This document shows positions 24,318-33,591 of a DNA stretch of 64,000 nucleotides, in pieces. A program made the position numbers and the translations under genes. The notes under the pieces were generated by a model that saw only the letters and a list, made by a program, of their open reading frames with translations, did no database searches and had not been told where the DNA came from. The DNA is from Pseudomonadota bacterium. GTDB lineage: Bacteria > Pseudomonadota > Gammaproteobacteria > Burkholderiales > Ferrovaceae. The stretch is from assembly GCA_028873535.1 (NCBI GenBank), contig JAGWIJ010000001.1, forward strand, positions 39,179 through 103,178, read 5' to 3'. Positions within the stretch are counted from its first letter, which is position 1; each line of letters opens with the position of its first letter.

Positions 24318-25729
24318 AGCTGCTACCCGTCACCCTCGTGTTGCTGCTCGCTGCCTGCGCCGGTGCGCCGGTGCTCCAGCGCCCGACGCCACTCGGCGTG
24401 GCGCCGGCATGGCACGTGCCCGAGGGCTTCAAGCTGGCCCAGCCGGGCACGGCCAGGCTGCCGCCAGACTGGTGGCGGGCTTATGGCGATGCCCTGCTCG
24501 ACGAACTCGAGCAGGCGGTGGCGCCGGCCAACCAGACCCTGGCGCAGGCCGACGCCCAGTACCGCCAGGCACTCGCCGCCGTCGGCACGGCACGCGCCAG
24601 CCTGTATCCGGGTGCCACCCTGAATGCCGGCGCCGCGCGCTCGCAACAGCCGATCCTGACCAACGGCGGCGGCCTCGCCGCCAGCCAGCCGGCGAGCAAT
24701 CTCTATACGCTCACCGGACAGGTGAGCTGGGAGCCCGATCTGTGGGGCGCCATCCACGCCAACGTCAGTTCGGCCGAGGCCAGCGCCGAAGCCAGCCTCG
24801 ACGCGCGTGACGCCATGCTGCTCAGCCTGCAGGCGCAGCTGGCCGTCGACTACTTTCAGTTGCGCACCAGCGATGCCAGCATCCAGCTGCTCGACGCCAC
24901 GGCCGCCTCCTACCGCCGCTCGCTCGACATCACGCGAGTGCGCCAGCAAGGCGGCGTGGCGACGCGCGCCGACGTCACCCAGGCCGACACCCAACTGCAG
25001 GGCGTGCTGGCCCAGCTGGCCGACGCGCGCATCACGCGCGCCACGCTGGAACACGCCATCGCGATCCTGCTCGGCCGTTCGCCTTCGGAATTCAGCATCG
25101 CAGCGCTCGCCTGGCAGGCGCCCGCGTGGCCGGCGCTGCCGATCGCCCTGCCCTCCACGCTGCTGGAGCGCCGCCCCGACATCGCCAACGCCGAACGTCA
25201 GGTCGATGCTGCCGCTGCCAAGCTGGTCACCACGCGCGCGGCCTTCTTTCCGGTGCTGAACCTCAATGCCAGCACCGGCTTCGAAAGCCGCTCGCTGGCG
25301 AACTGGCTCAGCCTGCCCAAGTCCTTCTGGTCGATCGGCCCGCAACTGACCCAGTATCTGTTTGACGCCGGCGCGCACGTCGATGCCGAGAATCAGGCCG
25401 TGGCCGTCGTCGATCAGGCCACGGCCAACTATCGCGAAGTGGTGCTGGAGAGCTTCCAGGCCGTGGAGGACAATCTGGCCACCCTGCAGTGGCTCGACGA
25501 GGAGCAGCAGCGCCAGCAGGCGGCCGCCGCCTCGGCGGGCATCACGCTGGACATCGTGACCCGGCAGTACCAGGCTGGCACGGTCGACTACCTCAACGTG
25601 ATCACAGCCGAGGCCGCGTTGCTGAGTTCGCAGTCGGCCGTGATTGCGCTGGAAGGGCGCAGAGCGGCGGCCCATGTGCAACTGATCAAGGCCCTGGGAG
25701 GCGGCTGGCAGCTCGCAGAAAAGCCCTGA
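24314..25729 (+). CDS. NodT-family outer-membrane efflux lipoprotein
   Basis: A 471-aa TolC-type outer-membrane channel component completing the tripartite pump. The start is the ATG that overlaps the mdtC stop (ATGA); the track's start at 23837 is spurious. A lipoprotein signal (LVLLLAACAGAP, Cys15) precedes the two OEP repeats: ALAAVGTARASLYPGATLNAGAARSQQ, then YRRSLDITRVRQQGGVATRADVTQADTQL, and ERRPDIANAERQVDAAAAKLVTTRAAFFPVLNL. The C-terminal half has the typical TAEAALLSSQSAV helix. The translational overlap supports stoichiometric production with the pumps. Confidence 0.93.
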   Translation: MKLLPVTLVLLLAACAGAPVLQRPTPLGVAPAWHVPEGFKLAQPGTARLPPDWWRAYGDALLDELEQAVAPANQTLAQADAQYRQALAAVGTARASLYPGATLNAGAARSQQPILTNGGGLAASQPASNLYTLTGQVSWEPDLWGAIHANVSSAEASAEASLDARDAMLLSLQAQLAVDYFQLRTSDASIQLLDATAASYRRSLDITRVRQQGGVATRADVTQADTQLQGVLAQLADARITRATLEHAIAILLGRSPSEFSIAALAWQAPAWPALPIALPSTLLERRPDIANAERQVDAAAAKLVTTRAAFFPVLNLNASTGFESRSLANWLSLPKSFWSIGPQLTQYLFDAGAHVDAENQAVAVVDQATANYREVVLESFQAVEDNLATLQWLDEEQQRQQAAAASAGITLDIVTRQYQAGTVDYLNVITAEAALLSSQSAVIALEGRRAAAHVQLIKALGGGWQLAEKP

Positions 25730-25856
25730 CACGTGCACGTCCACGAATGGGGAGTTGACGGACCGGCTCGGGCTTTGGAAAACTCAAGGGGTCGCAGGTA
25801 CAGCAGCACAAGAAGCGCAGAGCCACCCGAGCGAATGTCGACCGACGGAGGCACCC

Positions 25857-26540
25857 ATGGTGATCCTAGTCGTCTCAGAACCCACCTTGTTCCGCGAGGG
25901 CATCGGACTGCTGCTCCAGGCCCGTCTGCCGCGCTCGGAACTGCAGTTTGTCGATACGGCGCAGCGCGCAGTGGCCAACCGCCGGCTGGGCAAGCCGCCG
26001 GTGCTGCTGCTGGTCGACCTGTCGCATCCCGACGTAAGCCTGCGTCAAGGTCTCGAGCAGCTCACCGCCACCTACACCGGGATTCCCCTGGTGGGTCTGG
26101 CCGAGGACCGTGACCAGCCTGAAATCCGCCGTGCGCTGGCGCTGGGCGCGCGCCTGTGCGTGCTGAAGTCGGCCTCTGCCGACGACCTGATGTCGGCCTT
26201 GCAGATCGCGCAGTCCAACGCCGTCTGCCTGACCGCGCCGGGCTGGAATGCCGCGCTGGGTGACGACATCCCGGTCCACGTCGAGATCCGCACGCCGCAC
26301 TTGGCCAATGGCAACAATCCGACCCCCGCCGATCTCGGTCTCACGCCCAAGCAATCGCGCGTGCTGCTGCTGCTGCTGCAGGGCAAGTCGGCCAAGGGCA
26401 TCGCACGCGAACTGGGTCTGTGCACCGGCACCGTGAAGACCCATACCACGGCCGTGCTGCGTGCCCTCAACGTCAACACGCGCGTTCAGGCGGTGCTCGC
26501 GGCGCGGCGCATGGGCCTGCAGGTCGATCTGTGCCATTGA
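25857..26540 (+). CDS. LuxR/NarL-type response regulator, atypical receiver
   Basis: A 227-aa transcription regulator. It starts at the ATG at 25857 with a GGAGG ribosome site; the track start at 25755 is an artefact. The receiver domain (about 1-120) has a candidate phospho-acceptor Asp in LLLVDLSHPDVS and the conserved Lys in CVLKSASADDL. The acidic pair near the N-terminus is reduced to VVSEP, so phosphorylation may be altered or absent. A GerE helix-turn-helix lies about 155-215 (LGLTPKQSRVLLLLLQGKSAKGIARELGLCTGTVKTHTTAVLRALNVNTR). No histidine kinase is nearby. It lies 127 bp after the efflux operon and might control it. Confidence 0.87.
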   Translation: MVILVVSEPTLFREGIGLLLQARLPRSELQFVDTAQRAVANRRLGKPPVLLLVDLSHPDVSLRQGLEQLTATYTGIPLVGLAEDRDQPEIRRALALGARLCVLKSASADDLMSALQIAQSNAVCLTAPGWNAALGDDIPVHVEIRTPHLANGNNPTPADLGLTPKQSRVLLLLLQGKSAKGIARELGLCTGTVKTHTTAVLRALNVNTRVQAVLAARRMGLQVDLCH

Positions 26541-26618
26541 GGAACCGGCAGCGACCGGGTTTGCCACGCCGCTGCCGCTGATGCAGACTCGGCTGAGGTT
26601 CAGCCTCCAGCCCTGCCA

Positions 26619-28685
26619 ATGCCGTCCGATATCGCCTTCCACAATCTCTACTGTCACGACCTGATCCGTGCCGCCGTCGCGGTTCCGCGGGTACATCTGG
26701 CCGATCCCGCCGCCAACGCCGCCGAGACGGTGCGTCTGCTGCAGGATGCGCGTTCCCAGGGGGCCTGCCTGGTGGTATTTCCCGAACTTGGACTGACCGG
26801 CTACAGCTGCGAGGACCTGTTCCATCAGGAGGTGCTGCTGGATGCGGCACTGCAGGCGCTGCAGACCGTGGTCGAAGCCAGCAGCGCCATCGATGCGGTC
26901 GCCATCGTCGGCCTGCCCCTGCGGCGCGACGACCAGCTCTACAACGTGGCCGCTGTGGTCCACCAGGGTCGGGTGCTGGGCCTGGTCCCCAAATCCTACC
27001 TCCCCAACTACCGCGAGTTCTATGAGGCACGCCAGTTCACGCCCGCGCGCGCGGCAGCGACGGGCGAACTGCCGCTGGAACCCTGGGGCGTGCTGCCCTG
27101 GGGCACCGACCTGCTGTTCCGCTGCGATGGCGACGCGCGTTTCACCTTTGCTGTCGAACTGTGCGAGGACTTGTGGGTGCCGGTGCCACCGTCCTCGCTG
27201 GCCGCCTTGCGCGGTGCACAGGTGCTGGTCAACCTGTCGGCATCGCCGGCCAGCCTGGGCAAGGCCGGCTACCGCCGCGACCTGGTGGCACAGCAGTCAG
27301 CGCGCTGTCTGGCTGCCTACCTGTTCAGCGCGGCCGGATTCGGCGAATCGACCACCGATCTGGCCTGGGACGGTCACGCCCTGATCTGCGAAAACGGCAG
27401 CTGCCTGGCCGAATCCGAGCGCTACGCACCGGGCGGACAGTTGCTGCTGGCGGATCTCGACATCGGCAAGCTGTCGCAGGAGCGCATGCGCCAGAACACC
27501 TTTGCCGAGAACGCCCAGGCGGTGGCGGCAAACCCCGCCTATCGCACGGTCGGGGTCACGCTGCACGCGCCGGTCCTTGGCCGGCTCGACCTGCTGCGGC
27601 CACGCTCGCGTTATCCCTACGTGCCGTCGCTGCTGGCCGAGCGCGAGGAACGCTGCCGCGAAGTGCTCGCGATCCAGGTGCAGGGACTGGCGCGCCGGCT
27701 GGAGGCTTCGGGCCTGCGGCGTCTGGTGCTGGGCGTCTCGGGGGGCCTCGATTCCACCCTGGGGCTGATCGTGGCAACACTGGCACTGCAGCGCCTGGGT
27801 CTCGACCGCGAACACCTGCTGGCCTACACGCTGCCGGGCTTTGCCACCAGCACGCGCACGCGCGACCAGGCCTGGCGGCTGATGCGCGCCCTGGGCTGTT
27901 CCGCATCGGAAATCGATATCCGACCGGCCTGCCTGCAGATGCTGCGCGACATCGCCCACCCGTATGCCAAGGGCGAGAAGCGCTACGACGTGACGTTCGA
28001 GAACGTCCAGGCCGGCGCACGCACCAGCCTGCTGTTCCGCCTCGCCAACCAGCACGGCGCCCTGGTGGTGGGCACCAGCGACCTGAGCGAACTGGCGCTG
28101 GGCTGGTCCACCTACGGTGTGGGCGACCATATGGCGCATTATCACGTCAATGCCAGCGTGCCCAAGACCCTGGTGCGCCACCTGATCGAGTGGTCGGCCG
28201 ACAGCGGCATCTGGAATCCCGACTTCAGCACAGCGCTGATCGATGTGGTGGCGACCGAAATCAGCCCCGAACTGGTGCCCGGCGACAGCGATGATCAACC
28301 GGCGCAGTCCACCGAGGACGTGCTGGGCCCCTATGCCCTGCACGATTTCTTCCTCTACGGTCTGCTGCGCCACGGCTATGCGCCGGCCAAGCTCGCCTTC
28401 CTGGCGGCGCAGTCCTGGTGCCGCCCCGGGCCGGCCGGGCGCGACGATGCGCCGGGGCAGGCGGAACAGGAAAACGGGGAATACAGCTTTGCCGAAGTGC
28501 GCGCCTGCCTCGGAACCTTCCTGCGGCGCTTCTTTGTCGGCAGCCAGTTCAAGCGCAGCTGTATCGCCAATGCCCCCAAGGTCGGCTCGGGCGGATCGCT
28601 GTCACCGCGCGGCGACTGGCGCGCGCCGAGCGATGCCGAAGCAACGGTGTGGCTGGCGGCGCACGCCGCCTTGCCGGAAAGCTAG
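26619..28685 (+). CDS. nadE: glutamine-dependent NAD+ synthetase
   Basis: A 688-aa two-domain enzyme that amidates deamido-NAD+ to NAD+, using ammonia channelled from glutamine. The N-terminal nitrilase-type glutaminase (about 1-300) shows VVFPELGLTGYSCEDLF (catalytic Glu), GLVPKSYLPNYREFYE (Lys) and VELCEDLWVPVPP (Cys nucleophile). The C-terminal synthetase has the PP-loop LGVSGGLDSTLGLIVA and VGTSDLSELALGWSTYGVGDHMAHYHVN. The length matches the long, glutamine-dependent class. It converges on the chemoreceptor gene with only 11 bp between the stops. Confidence 0.96.
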   Translation: MPSDIAFHNLYCHDLIRAAVAVPRVHLADPAANAAETVRLLQDARSQGACLVVFPELGLTGYSCEDLFHQEVLLDAALQALQTVVEASSAIDAVAIVGLPLRRDDQLYNVAAVVHQGRVLGLVPKSYLPNYREFYEARQFTPARAAATGELPLEPWGVLPWGTDLLFRCDGDARFTFAVELCEDLWVPVPPSSLAALRGAQVLVNLSASPASLGKAGYRRDLVAQQSARCLAAYLFSAAGFGESTTDLAWDGHALICENGSCLAESERYAPGGQLLLADLDIGKLSQERMRQNTFAENAQAVAANPAYRTVGVTLHAPVLGRLDLLRPRSRYPYVPSLLAEREERCREVLAIQVQGLARRLEASGLRRLVLGVSGGLDSTLGLIVATLALQRLGLDREHLLAYTLPGFATSTRTRDQAWRLMRALGCSASEIDIRPACLQMLRDIAHPYAKGEKRYDVTFENVQAGARTSLLFRLANQHGALVVGTSDLSELALGWSTYGVGDHMAHYHVNASVPKTLVRHLIEWSADSGIWNPDFSTALIDVVATEISPELVPGDSDDQPAQSTEDVLGPYALHDFFLYGLLRHGYAPAKLAFLAAQSWCRPGPAGRDDAPGQAEQENGEYSFAEVRACLGTFLRRFFVGSQFKRSCIANAPKVGSGGSLSPRGDWRAPSDAEATVWLAAHAALPES

Positions 28686-28696
28686 GGCGCGCCTGC

Positions 28697-29866
28697 TCAG
28701 CGCAGGCGGAAGGCCTGCACCTGGCCGTTCAGGCGCAGCGCGAGGTCATTGAGGCGCTGCACGTCGCGCTCCACGCCCTGGGTGGCAGCCGTGTTCTCGC
28801 GCGCCAGCGCAGCGATGGCGTCGACATGACCGCCGATGCATGCCGTGGACGCACGCTGGGCTTCGATGGCAGCGGCGATGTCGGAAACCTCCTGCAAGGT
28901 CAGCTGCGCGCTGGCATCCAGCCGCGCAACGCTCTGGTCTGCCGCGCCGGCCAGCAGCACCCCCTGCTCCACCCGTTGCACGCAACGCGCCATGCCCTCG
29001 ACCGCGCGCTGCGTATCCAGGCGGGTGGCTTCGATCTTGAGGGTGATGTCCCGGGTCGCCTGAGCCGTGCGCTCGGCCAGTTTGCGCACTTCATCCGCCA
29101 CCACGGCAAAGCCGCGCCCCTGCTCGCCGGCACGTGCCGCTTCGATGGCCGCATTCAGGGCCAGCAGGTTGGTCTGGTCGGCAATCTCCTTGATCACCTT
29201 GACGATGGAGCTGATGCTCTCGGACTGGCGTCCGAGTTCCTGAATGGCTGTCGAGGCCTCGCCGACCGTGGCGGCACTGGCCTTGATCTCACTCATCATG
29301 GTGTCGATATTGCCGCGGCCCTCCTGGGCCGCTTTGCCGGCATCTGCTGCGATCGTGTGCGCCTGACTCGCGCTGGTGGCGACATCGTCGACGCGTGCCG
29401 AGGCCTGGCCGACGCTGCTCGCGATCTGCTCCGAGGCAGCACTCTGGCGGCTCGCCGTCTGCAGGATGCCGGCTGCAATCGCGCTCAGCTCCGCTGCGAG
29501 GCCTCCCACCTCGGCGGCGCCGTCGGAAATCGCACTGACCAGCCCCTTGATCTTCTTCCGGGTTGTATCGTATTCATAGGCAAGCCATGCAAATTCGTCG
29601 CGCCCTGGCAGACTGAACTTGTGCGCCAGATCGCCCTCGGCCATGGCGTGCAATGCATTGACGATCACCTCGGCGCGCGAGCCGTAGTGCCGGCCGACAT
29701 ACCTTGCAAACGCAAGCGCCGGCACGGCGCCAGCCGCGAGGCCGAGCAGGAATCCGCCAATTCCGGGGCCGATGAGGCTTCCGGCGAACCAATATGCCAG
29801 TGCCTGCAAAACGATGGCCGTGAGGGCCACCAGCAGCATCGCCTTGCGCAGATCAAGTCGTCCCAT
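28697..29866 (-). CDS. methyl-accepting chemotaxis protein without large periplasmic domain
   Basis: A 389-aa chemoreceptor. The ATG at 29866 ([12 protein letters not shown]) has a GGGAGAA ribosome site; the track start at 29902 is less likely. Two closely spaced hydrophobic helices (about 9-58) leave almost no periplasmic loop, so the signal must come through the membrane, the short loop or the cytoplasm. A HAMP-like linker leads into the signalling domain with the conserved hairpin tip [41 protein letters not shown]. It is divergent from fnr (113 bp between start codons), which fits a role in energy or redox taxis, though this is inference. Confidence 0.9.
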   Translation of the reverse strand: MGRLDLRKAMLLVALTAIVLQALAYWFAGSLIGPGIGGFLLGLAAGAVPALAFARYVGRHYGSRAEVIVNALHAMAEGDLAHKFSLPGRDEFAWLAYEYDTTRKKIKGLVSAISDGAAEVGGLAAELSAIAAGILQTASRQSAASEQIASSVGQASARVDDVATSASQAHTIAADAGKAAQEGRGNIDTMMSEIKASAATVGEASTAIQELGRQSESISSIVKVIKEIADQTNLLALNAAIEAARAGEQGRGFAVVADEVRKLAERTAQATRDITLKIEATRLDTQRAVEGMARCVQRVEQGVLLAGAADQSVARLDASAQLTLQEVSDIAAAIEAQRASTACIGGHVDAIAALARENTAATQGVERDVQRLNDLALRLNGQVQAFRLR

Positions 29867-29979
29867 CACCGAGTTCTCCCCGACTGTGTGCCCAATTGGC
29901 ATCAGGTTTCCGTGTTGTGGAGTTCTTAACGGCGGCTGTCACACGATATTTAGGCAAACTTTGGGTAGAATCCTCAGCC

Positions 29980-30717
29980 ATGCATGGAATTCAACCAACC
30001 ACCGCCCTGAATCTCGCCGCCTTGCGTGGCGTCTGCGGCAATTGCTCGATGCGCGAGTTGTGCCTGCCCGTCGGGCTGGACCAGGACGAGATCGCCACGC
30101 TGGATCGTCTGATCAGCACACGGCGCACCTACCGTCGTGGCGATTCGCTCTACCGCGCCGGCGACAGCTTCAACTCGCTGTATGCGGTGCGGCGCGGATT
30201 CTTCAAGACCTTCATCCTGCATGAAGACGGCCGCGAACAGGTCACCGGCTTCCAGATGACCGGCGAGATCCTGGGCATGGATGCGATCAGCACCGACGCC
30301 CACGCCTGCGACGCCATGGCGCTGGAGGACTCCGAGGTCTGCGAGGTGCCGTTCACCGAACTCGAGCGCCTGAGCGGCGAGATTCCCGCCCTGCAGCGCC
30401 ATTTCCACAAGACCCTGAGCCGCGAGATCGTGCGCGACCAGGGCCTCATGCTGCTGCTCGGCAGCATGCGCGCCGAGGAAAGGCTGGCCGCCTTCCTGCT
30501 GAATTTCAGCCAGCGCTTTGGCGACCGCGGTTACTCGCGCTCCGAATTCAACCTGCGCATGACGCGCGAGGACATCGGCAGCTACCTGGGCATGAAGCTC
30601 GAGACGGTCAGCCGTACCCTGTCCAAGTTCCAGGAGGAGGGGGTGATCGAGGTGCATGGCAAGTCGATCCGCCTGCTCGACTTCGCACGCCTCAAGACCA
30701 TCACCACCTGCCGCTGA
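29980..30717 (+). CDS. fnr: FNR/ANR-type oxygen-sensing transcription regulator
   Basis: A 245-aa CRP-family activator. It begins at the ATG at 29980; the ORF track runs further upstream without homology. N-terminal Cys residues in GVCGNCSMRELCLPVGL plus a later Cys (DAHACDAM) match the four ligands of the oxygen-labile 4Fe-4S cluster. The cNMP-binding fold spans about 40-150. The C-terminal helix-turn-helix contains MTREDIGSYLGMKLETVSRTLSKFQEEG, with the E--SR recognition residues that read TTGAT half-sites. It lies just beyond the end of the cbb3 cluster, whose promoter carries such a site. No ribosome site is visible; TAGAAT 8 nt before the ATG suggests a very short leader. Confidence 0.95.
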   Translation: MHGIQPTTALNLAALRGVCGNCSMRELCLPVGLDQDEIATLDRLISTRRTYRRGDSLYRAGDSFNSLYAVRRGFFKTFILHEDGREQVTGFQMTGEILGMDAISTDAHACDAMALEDSEVCEVPFTELERLSGEIPALQRHFHKTLSREIVRDQGLMLLLGSMRAEERLAAFLLNFSQRFGDRGYSRSEFNLRMTREDIGSYLGMKLETVSRTLSKFQEEGVIEVHGKSIRLLDFARLKTITTCR

Positions 30718-30753
30718 ACCGCCCGCTGCGCGCACGCCTGGCTCGCACCGGCT

Positions 30754-30975
30754 TCAGTCACCGGCCGGACGCTGCTGCGTGCCGCGTTCCAGCTTCTGCC
30801 CATCCTGCCAGGCATGCTCGGTCACCAGCGGATCGCGGTACTTGATGGCGATGTAGAGTGTCGCCGCGCCCCACAGCACCGCCGTCAGCGGCGCCAGCAT
30901 CAGCAACCACGGCCAGGGATGGCGGTGCCAGGGCTTGTGTGCGGGATTGCGGGCGCTTGCGCTGGCTGCGTTCAT
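30754..30975 (-). CDS. short FixH-like protein of the cbb3 cluster
   Basis: A 73-aa single-pass membrane protein, last gene of the cco run. The ATG at 30975 is used; the track start at 31098 reads through ccoG. HPWPWLLMLAPLTAVLWGAATLYIAI is a membrane helix matching the FixH N-terminus, and the following KYRDPLVTEHAWQDG matches the conserved dipeptide region after it. The periplasmic beta-domain that makes FixH about 150 aa is missing. FixH/CcoH assists cbb3 assembly through its helix, so the short form may still work, or it may be a truncation. It overlaps nothing and lies 5 bp after ccoG's stop. Confidence 0.65.
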   Translation of the reverse strand: MNAASASARNPAHKPWHRHPWPWLLMLAPLTAVLWGAATLYIAIKYRDPLVTEHAWQDGQKLERGTQQRPAGD

Positions 30976-30979
30976 GGTG

Positions 30980-32491
30980 TCATCTCGAAAAGAACTGGGT
31001 TTCACTGCGTGCCACCACCTTGCTGCTGTCGGTGGCCTGCACCTGCAGCGTGATCGGGAAGCGGGGATGCGGGATGCGTCCCGGATCGGCGTCGACATCG
31101 ATGGCCACCAGCGCCGAGCCCAGCGCCGGCACCGTGGTCAACTCGGTGCCGCCGTGGATGGCCACGCTTTCCGGACCTGTGACGCTGAGCCGGAAGCTGC
31201 GCGGGTGCTCGCTCATGTTGACGATCTGCAGCCGGTAGACGTTTTCAATCATGCCGCTATCGGTGTCGCGCGCCAGCACACTGCGGTCACGCATCACGTC
31301 CAGCCGCACCGGCACGCGCACCACCAGCGCCACCACGATCGCACCGGTCACCACGGTCAGCAGGCTGCCGTAGAGCGCCAGACGGCGCAAGTGCACGCGC
31401 GGTCCGGTGCCGGCGAGGTCGGCGCGCGCAGCGTCGTTGATCATGGCCGTGGTGATCACCCTGGCGGCCTCGGAGCCCTTGGAGTCCGGCATGTAGGGCA
31501 AAGGTGCGCGCTCCGGATTGGCCGTCACCTGGGCGCTGTAGCGGCGCCGCAGGGCATCCTCGCTGGTGTAGCTGATCAGGCTGCGTGGATAGCCGAGGTG
31601 CTCCATGATGCCGTTGCAGGCATCGACGCACAGGCCGCAATTGATGCAGTCGATCTGCAGGCCGCGGCGGATGTCGATGCCGGTCGGACAGACCTGCACG
31701 CACTGGTTGCAGTCCACGCAGTCACCCAGTCCGGCAGCACGCGGATCGGCCTTGCGCGAGCGGCCGCCGCGCGGTTCGCCACGCACCGCATCGTAGGTCA
31801 CGGTGAGCGTGCCGGCATCCATCATCACGCCCTGGAAGCGCGCATAGGGACACATGTACTTGCAGACCTGCTCACGCATCCAGCCGGCGTTGCCGTAGGT
31901 GGCAAAGCCGTAGAAAGCGACCCAGAAGGTCTCCCAGGGTCCCATCGTGAAGCTCGTGAAGGAGTGGGCCAGCGTGCGGATCGGGGTGAAGAAGCCGACG
32001 AAGGTGAAGCCGGTCCAGATCGAAAACGCGATCCAGGCGCCGTGCTTGGCCAGCTTGTGGCGCCACCAGTCGATATTGCGGCTGCCAGCATCGCGCTTGC
32101 GGCGCGCCGTCCATTCGCCTTCGGTCTTGCGCTCGATCCACAGGAAGATCGAGGTATACACCGTCTGCGGGCAGGCATAGCCACACCACAGGCGCCCGGC
32201 CACTGCCGTGAACATGAACAGCGCCAGCGCGCAACACACCAGCAGGCCGGTGAGCAGGATGAAGTCCTGCGGCCACAGCACCAGCCCGAACAGGTGGAAG
32301 CGGCGCGCCTCGATGTCGAACAGTACGGCCTGACGGCCGTTCCAGGTCAGCCACGGCGTACCGTAGAACACCAGCTGGGTCACCCACACCATCACCCAGC
32401 GCAGGCGCGCGAACGGTCCGCTGACGTGCCGAGGGTAGACCTTGGCGGCGGCCTCGTAGAGGCTGCCGCTGTCCTGTGGCTCAGTGGCCAA
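30980..32491 (-). CDS. ccoG: cbb3 oxidase accessory protein CcoG (FixG), polyferredoxin
   Basis: A 503-aa membrane iron-sulfur protein that helps deliver copper/reductant during cbb3 oxidase assembly. There are about five membrane helices, including RLWCGYACPQTVYTSIFLW and VCKYMCPYARFQGVMMDAGTL. Two 4Fe-4S motifs follow: CVDCNQCVQVCPTGIDIRRG and CINCGLCVDACNGIM. The C-terminus (after about 340) is the periplasmic Ig-like FixG_C domain with VYRLQIVNMSEHPRSF. The start overlaps the ccoP stop by 11 nt, so it is co-translated with the oxidase. Confidence 0.95.
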   Translation of the reverse strand: MATEPQDSGSLYEAAAKVYPRHVSGPFARLRWVMVWVTQLVFYGTPWLTWNGRQAVLFDIEARRFHLFGLVLWPQDFILLTGLLVCCALALFMFTAVAGRLWCGYACPQTVYTSIFLWIERKTEGEWTARRKRDAGSRNIDWWRHKLAKHGAWIAFSIWTGFTFVGFFTPIRTLAHSFTSFTMGPWETFWVAFYGFATYGNAGWMREQVCKYMCPYARFQGVMMDAGTLTVTYDAVRGEPRGGRSRKADPRAAGLGDCVDCNQCVQVCPTGIDIRRGLQIDCINCGLCVDACNGIMEHLGYPRSLISYTSEDALRRRYSAQVTANPERAPLPYMPDSKGSEAARVITTAMINDAARADLAGTGPRVHLRRLALYGSLLTVVTGAIVVALVVRVPVRLDVMRDRSVLARDTDSGMIENVYRLQIVNMSEHPRSFRLSVTGPESVAIHGGTELTTVPALGSALVAIDVDADPGRIPHPRFPITLQVQATDSSKVVARSETQFFSR

Positions 32492-33383
32492 GGCTGTACA
32501 CGTAGCCGGCCAGCAGGTGCACGCGCGGCGCGCCCAGGCGTTCGAGGTGCGCCGGCATCTGGCCGTGGCGGCCGTTGGTCACGCTTTCGGTGATGTCGCG
32601 CTCGGTTCCACCGTACAGCCAGATGTGGTCGGTCAGGTTGGGCGCGCCCACGGCCGGGTTGCCCTTGCCTTCCGGACCGTGGCAAGCCGCGCAGATGGTG
32701 TCGAAGCGCGCCTTGCCAGCCGTTGCCAGTGCCGCGTCGTGCGGCGAGCCACTCAGCGACAGCACGTAGTTGACCGCCTCCTTGACGCCCTGCTCACCCA
32801 GCACCGGTCCCCAGGCCGGCATCTGGCCCTGGCGGCCGTTGGTGATGGTCAGCTCGATGTTCTCGGGCTCGCCCCCCCACAGCCAGTCCTGGTCGCGCAG
32901 ATTGGGGAAGCCACGCTGGCCGCCGCCGTCCGAACCGTGGCATTGCGCGCAGTTGTTGAGGAACAGGCGTTGCCCGATGGCATGCGCTTCGGCGTCCTTG
33001 GCCAGGGTCGGAATGTCCATGGCCGCGTAGCGGTCGAACATCGGCTTGAGCTGCGCGTCGGCGGCGTCACGCTCGGCCTGGTACTGGCCCTTGGAGGTCC
33101 AGCCCAGCATGCCGGCATAGGAACCCAGACCCGGGTAGAGCGCCAGGTAGCCCAGCGCGAACACGATGGTGATGTAGAACAGCTGCAGCCACCAGCGCGG
33201 CAGCGGATGGTTGAGTTCCTGCAGATCCTCGTCCCACACATGGCCGGTACTGCCCACCTTGCCATCCGGTCCGACTTCCTTCTTGCCGGACAGCTTGAGC
33301 AGCAGCAGCAGGCAGAAGGCGATGCCCCCGAGGGTCAGGCCGATCACCCAGAATTGCCAGAAATCACTGATGAAATCGCTCAC
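32481..33383 (-). CDS. ccoP: cbb3 cytochrome c oxidase subunit III (CcoP)
   Basis: A 300-aa diheme cytochrome c subunit that accepts electrons for the CcoN/CcoO core. It starts with GTG overlapping the ccoQ stop (GTGA). Two N-terminal membrane helices occur (FWVIGLTLGGIAFCLLLLL and WLQLFYITIVFALGYLALYPGLG). Two heme-c motifs follow, CAQCH (NNCAQCHGSDGGGQRGFPNLRDQDWLWGG) and CAACH (TICAACHGPEGKGNPAVGAPNLTDHIWLYGG). The distal Met ligands are in GQMPAWGPV and GQMPAHLERLG. Confidence 0.96.
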   Translation of the reverse strand: MSDFISDFWQFWVIGLTLGGIAFCLLLLLKLSGKKEVGPDGKVGSTGHVWDEDLQELNHPLPRWWLQLFYITIVFALGYLALYPGLGSYAGMLGWTSKGQYQAERDAADAQLKPMFDRYAAMDIPTLAKDAEAHAIGQRLFLNNCAQCHGSDGGGQRGFPNLRDQDWLWGGEPENIELTITNGRQGQMPAWGPVLGEQGVKEAVNYVLSLSGSPHDAALATAGKARFDTICAACHGPEGKGNPAVGAPNLTDHIWLYGGTERDITESVTNGRHGQMPAHLERLGAPRVHLLAGYVYSLGH

Positions 33384-33589
33384 GGAAGGGACTCCTTGCT
33401 CTCGTGGGACATTTCCGTACGCCCGGACACGGGCATGCTGACGGAAAGGTCCTCGTCTTCATGGAACGGGATGCTCGCAGCTTCGCTGAAGCCCCTGGAC
33501 TGGCGGCTGCTGTAGGCCCACCACATGATGCCCAGGAACACCACGAAACTGATCAGGGTGAATGCGCTGCGCAGCGCGATGAAATCCAT
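33380..33589 (-). CDS. ccoQ: cbb3 oxidase small subunit CcoQ (FixQ)
   Basis: A 69-aa single-helix subunit that stabilises the oxidase. The ATG at 33589 is preceded by the ccoO stop 2 bp away; the ORF track merges it into a long shadow frame (33380-33925). The helix is ALRSAFTLISFVVFLGIMWWAYSSRQSRGFSEAASIPFHED, the standard CcoQ pattern. The 3' end overlaps the GTG of ccoP. The tail of about 20 Ser/Glu-rich residues is longer than in the smallest CcoQ proteins. Confidence 0.9.
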   Translation of the reverse strand: MDFIALRSAFTLISFVVFLGIMWWAYSSRQSRGFSEAASIPFHEDEDLSVSMPVSGRTEMSHESKESLP

Positions 33590-33591
33590 GA

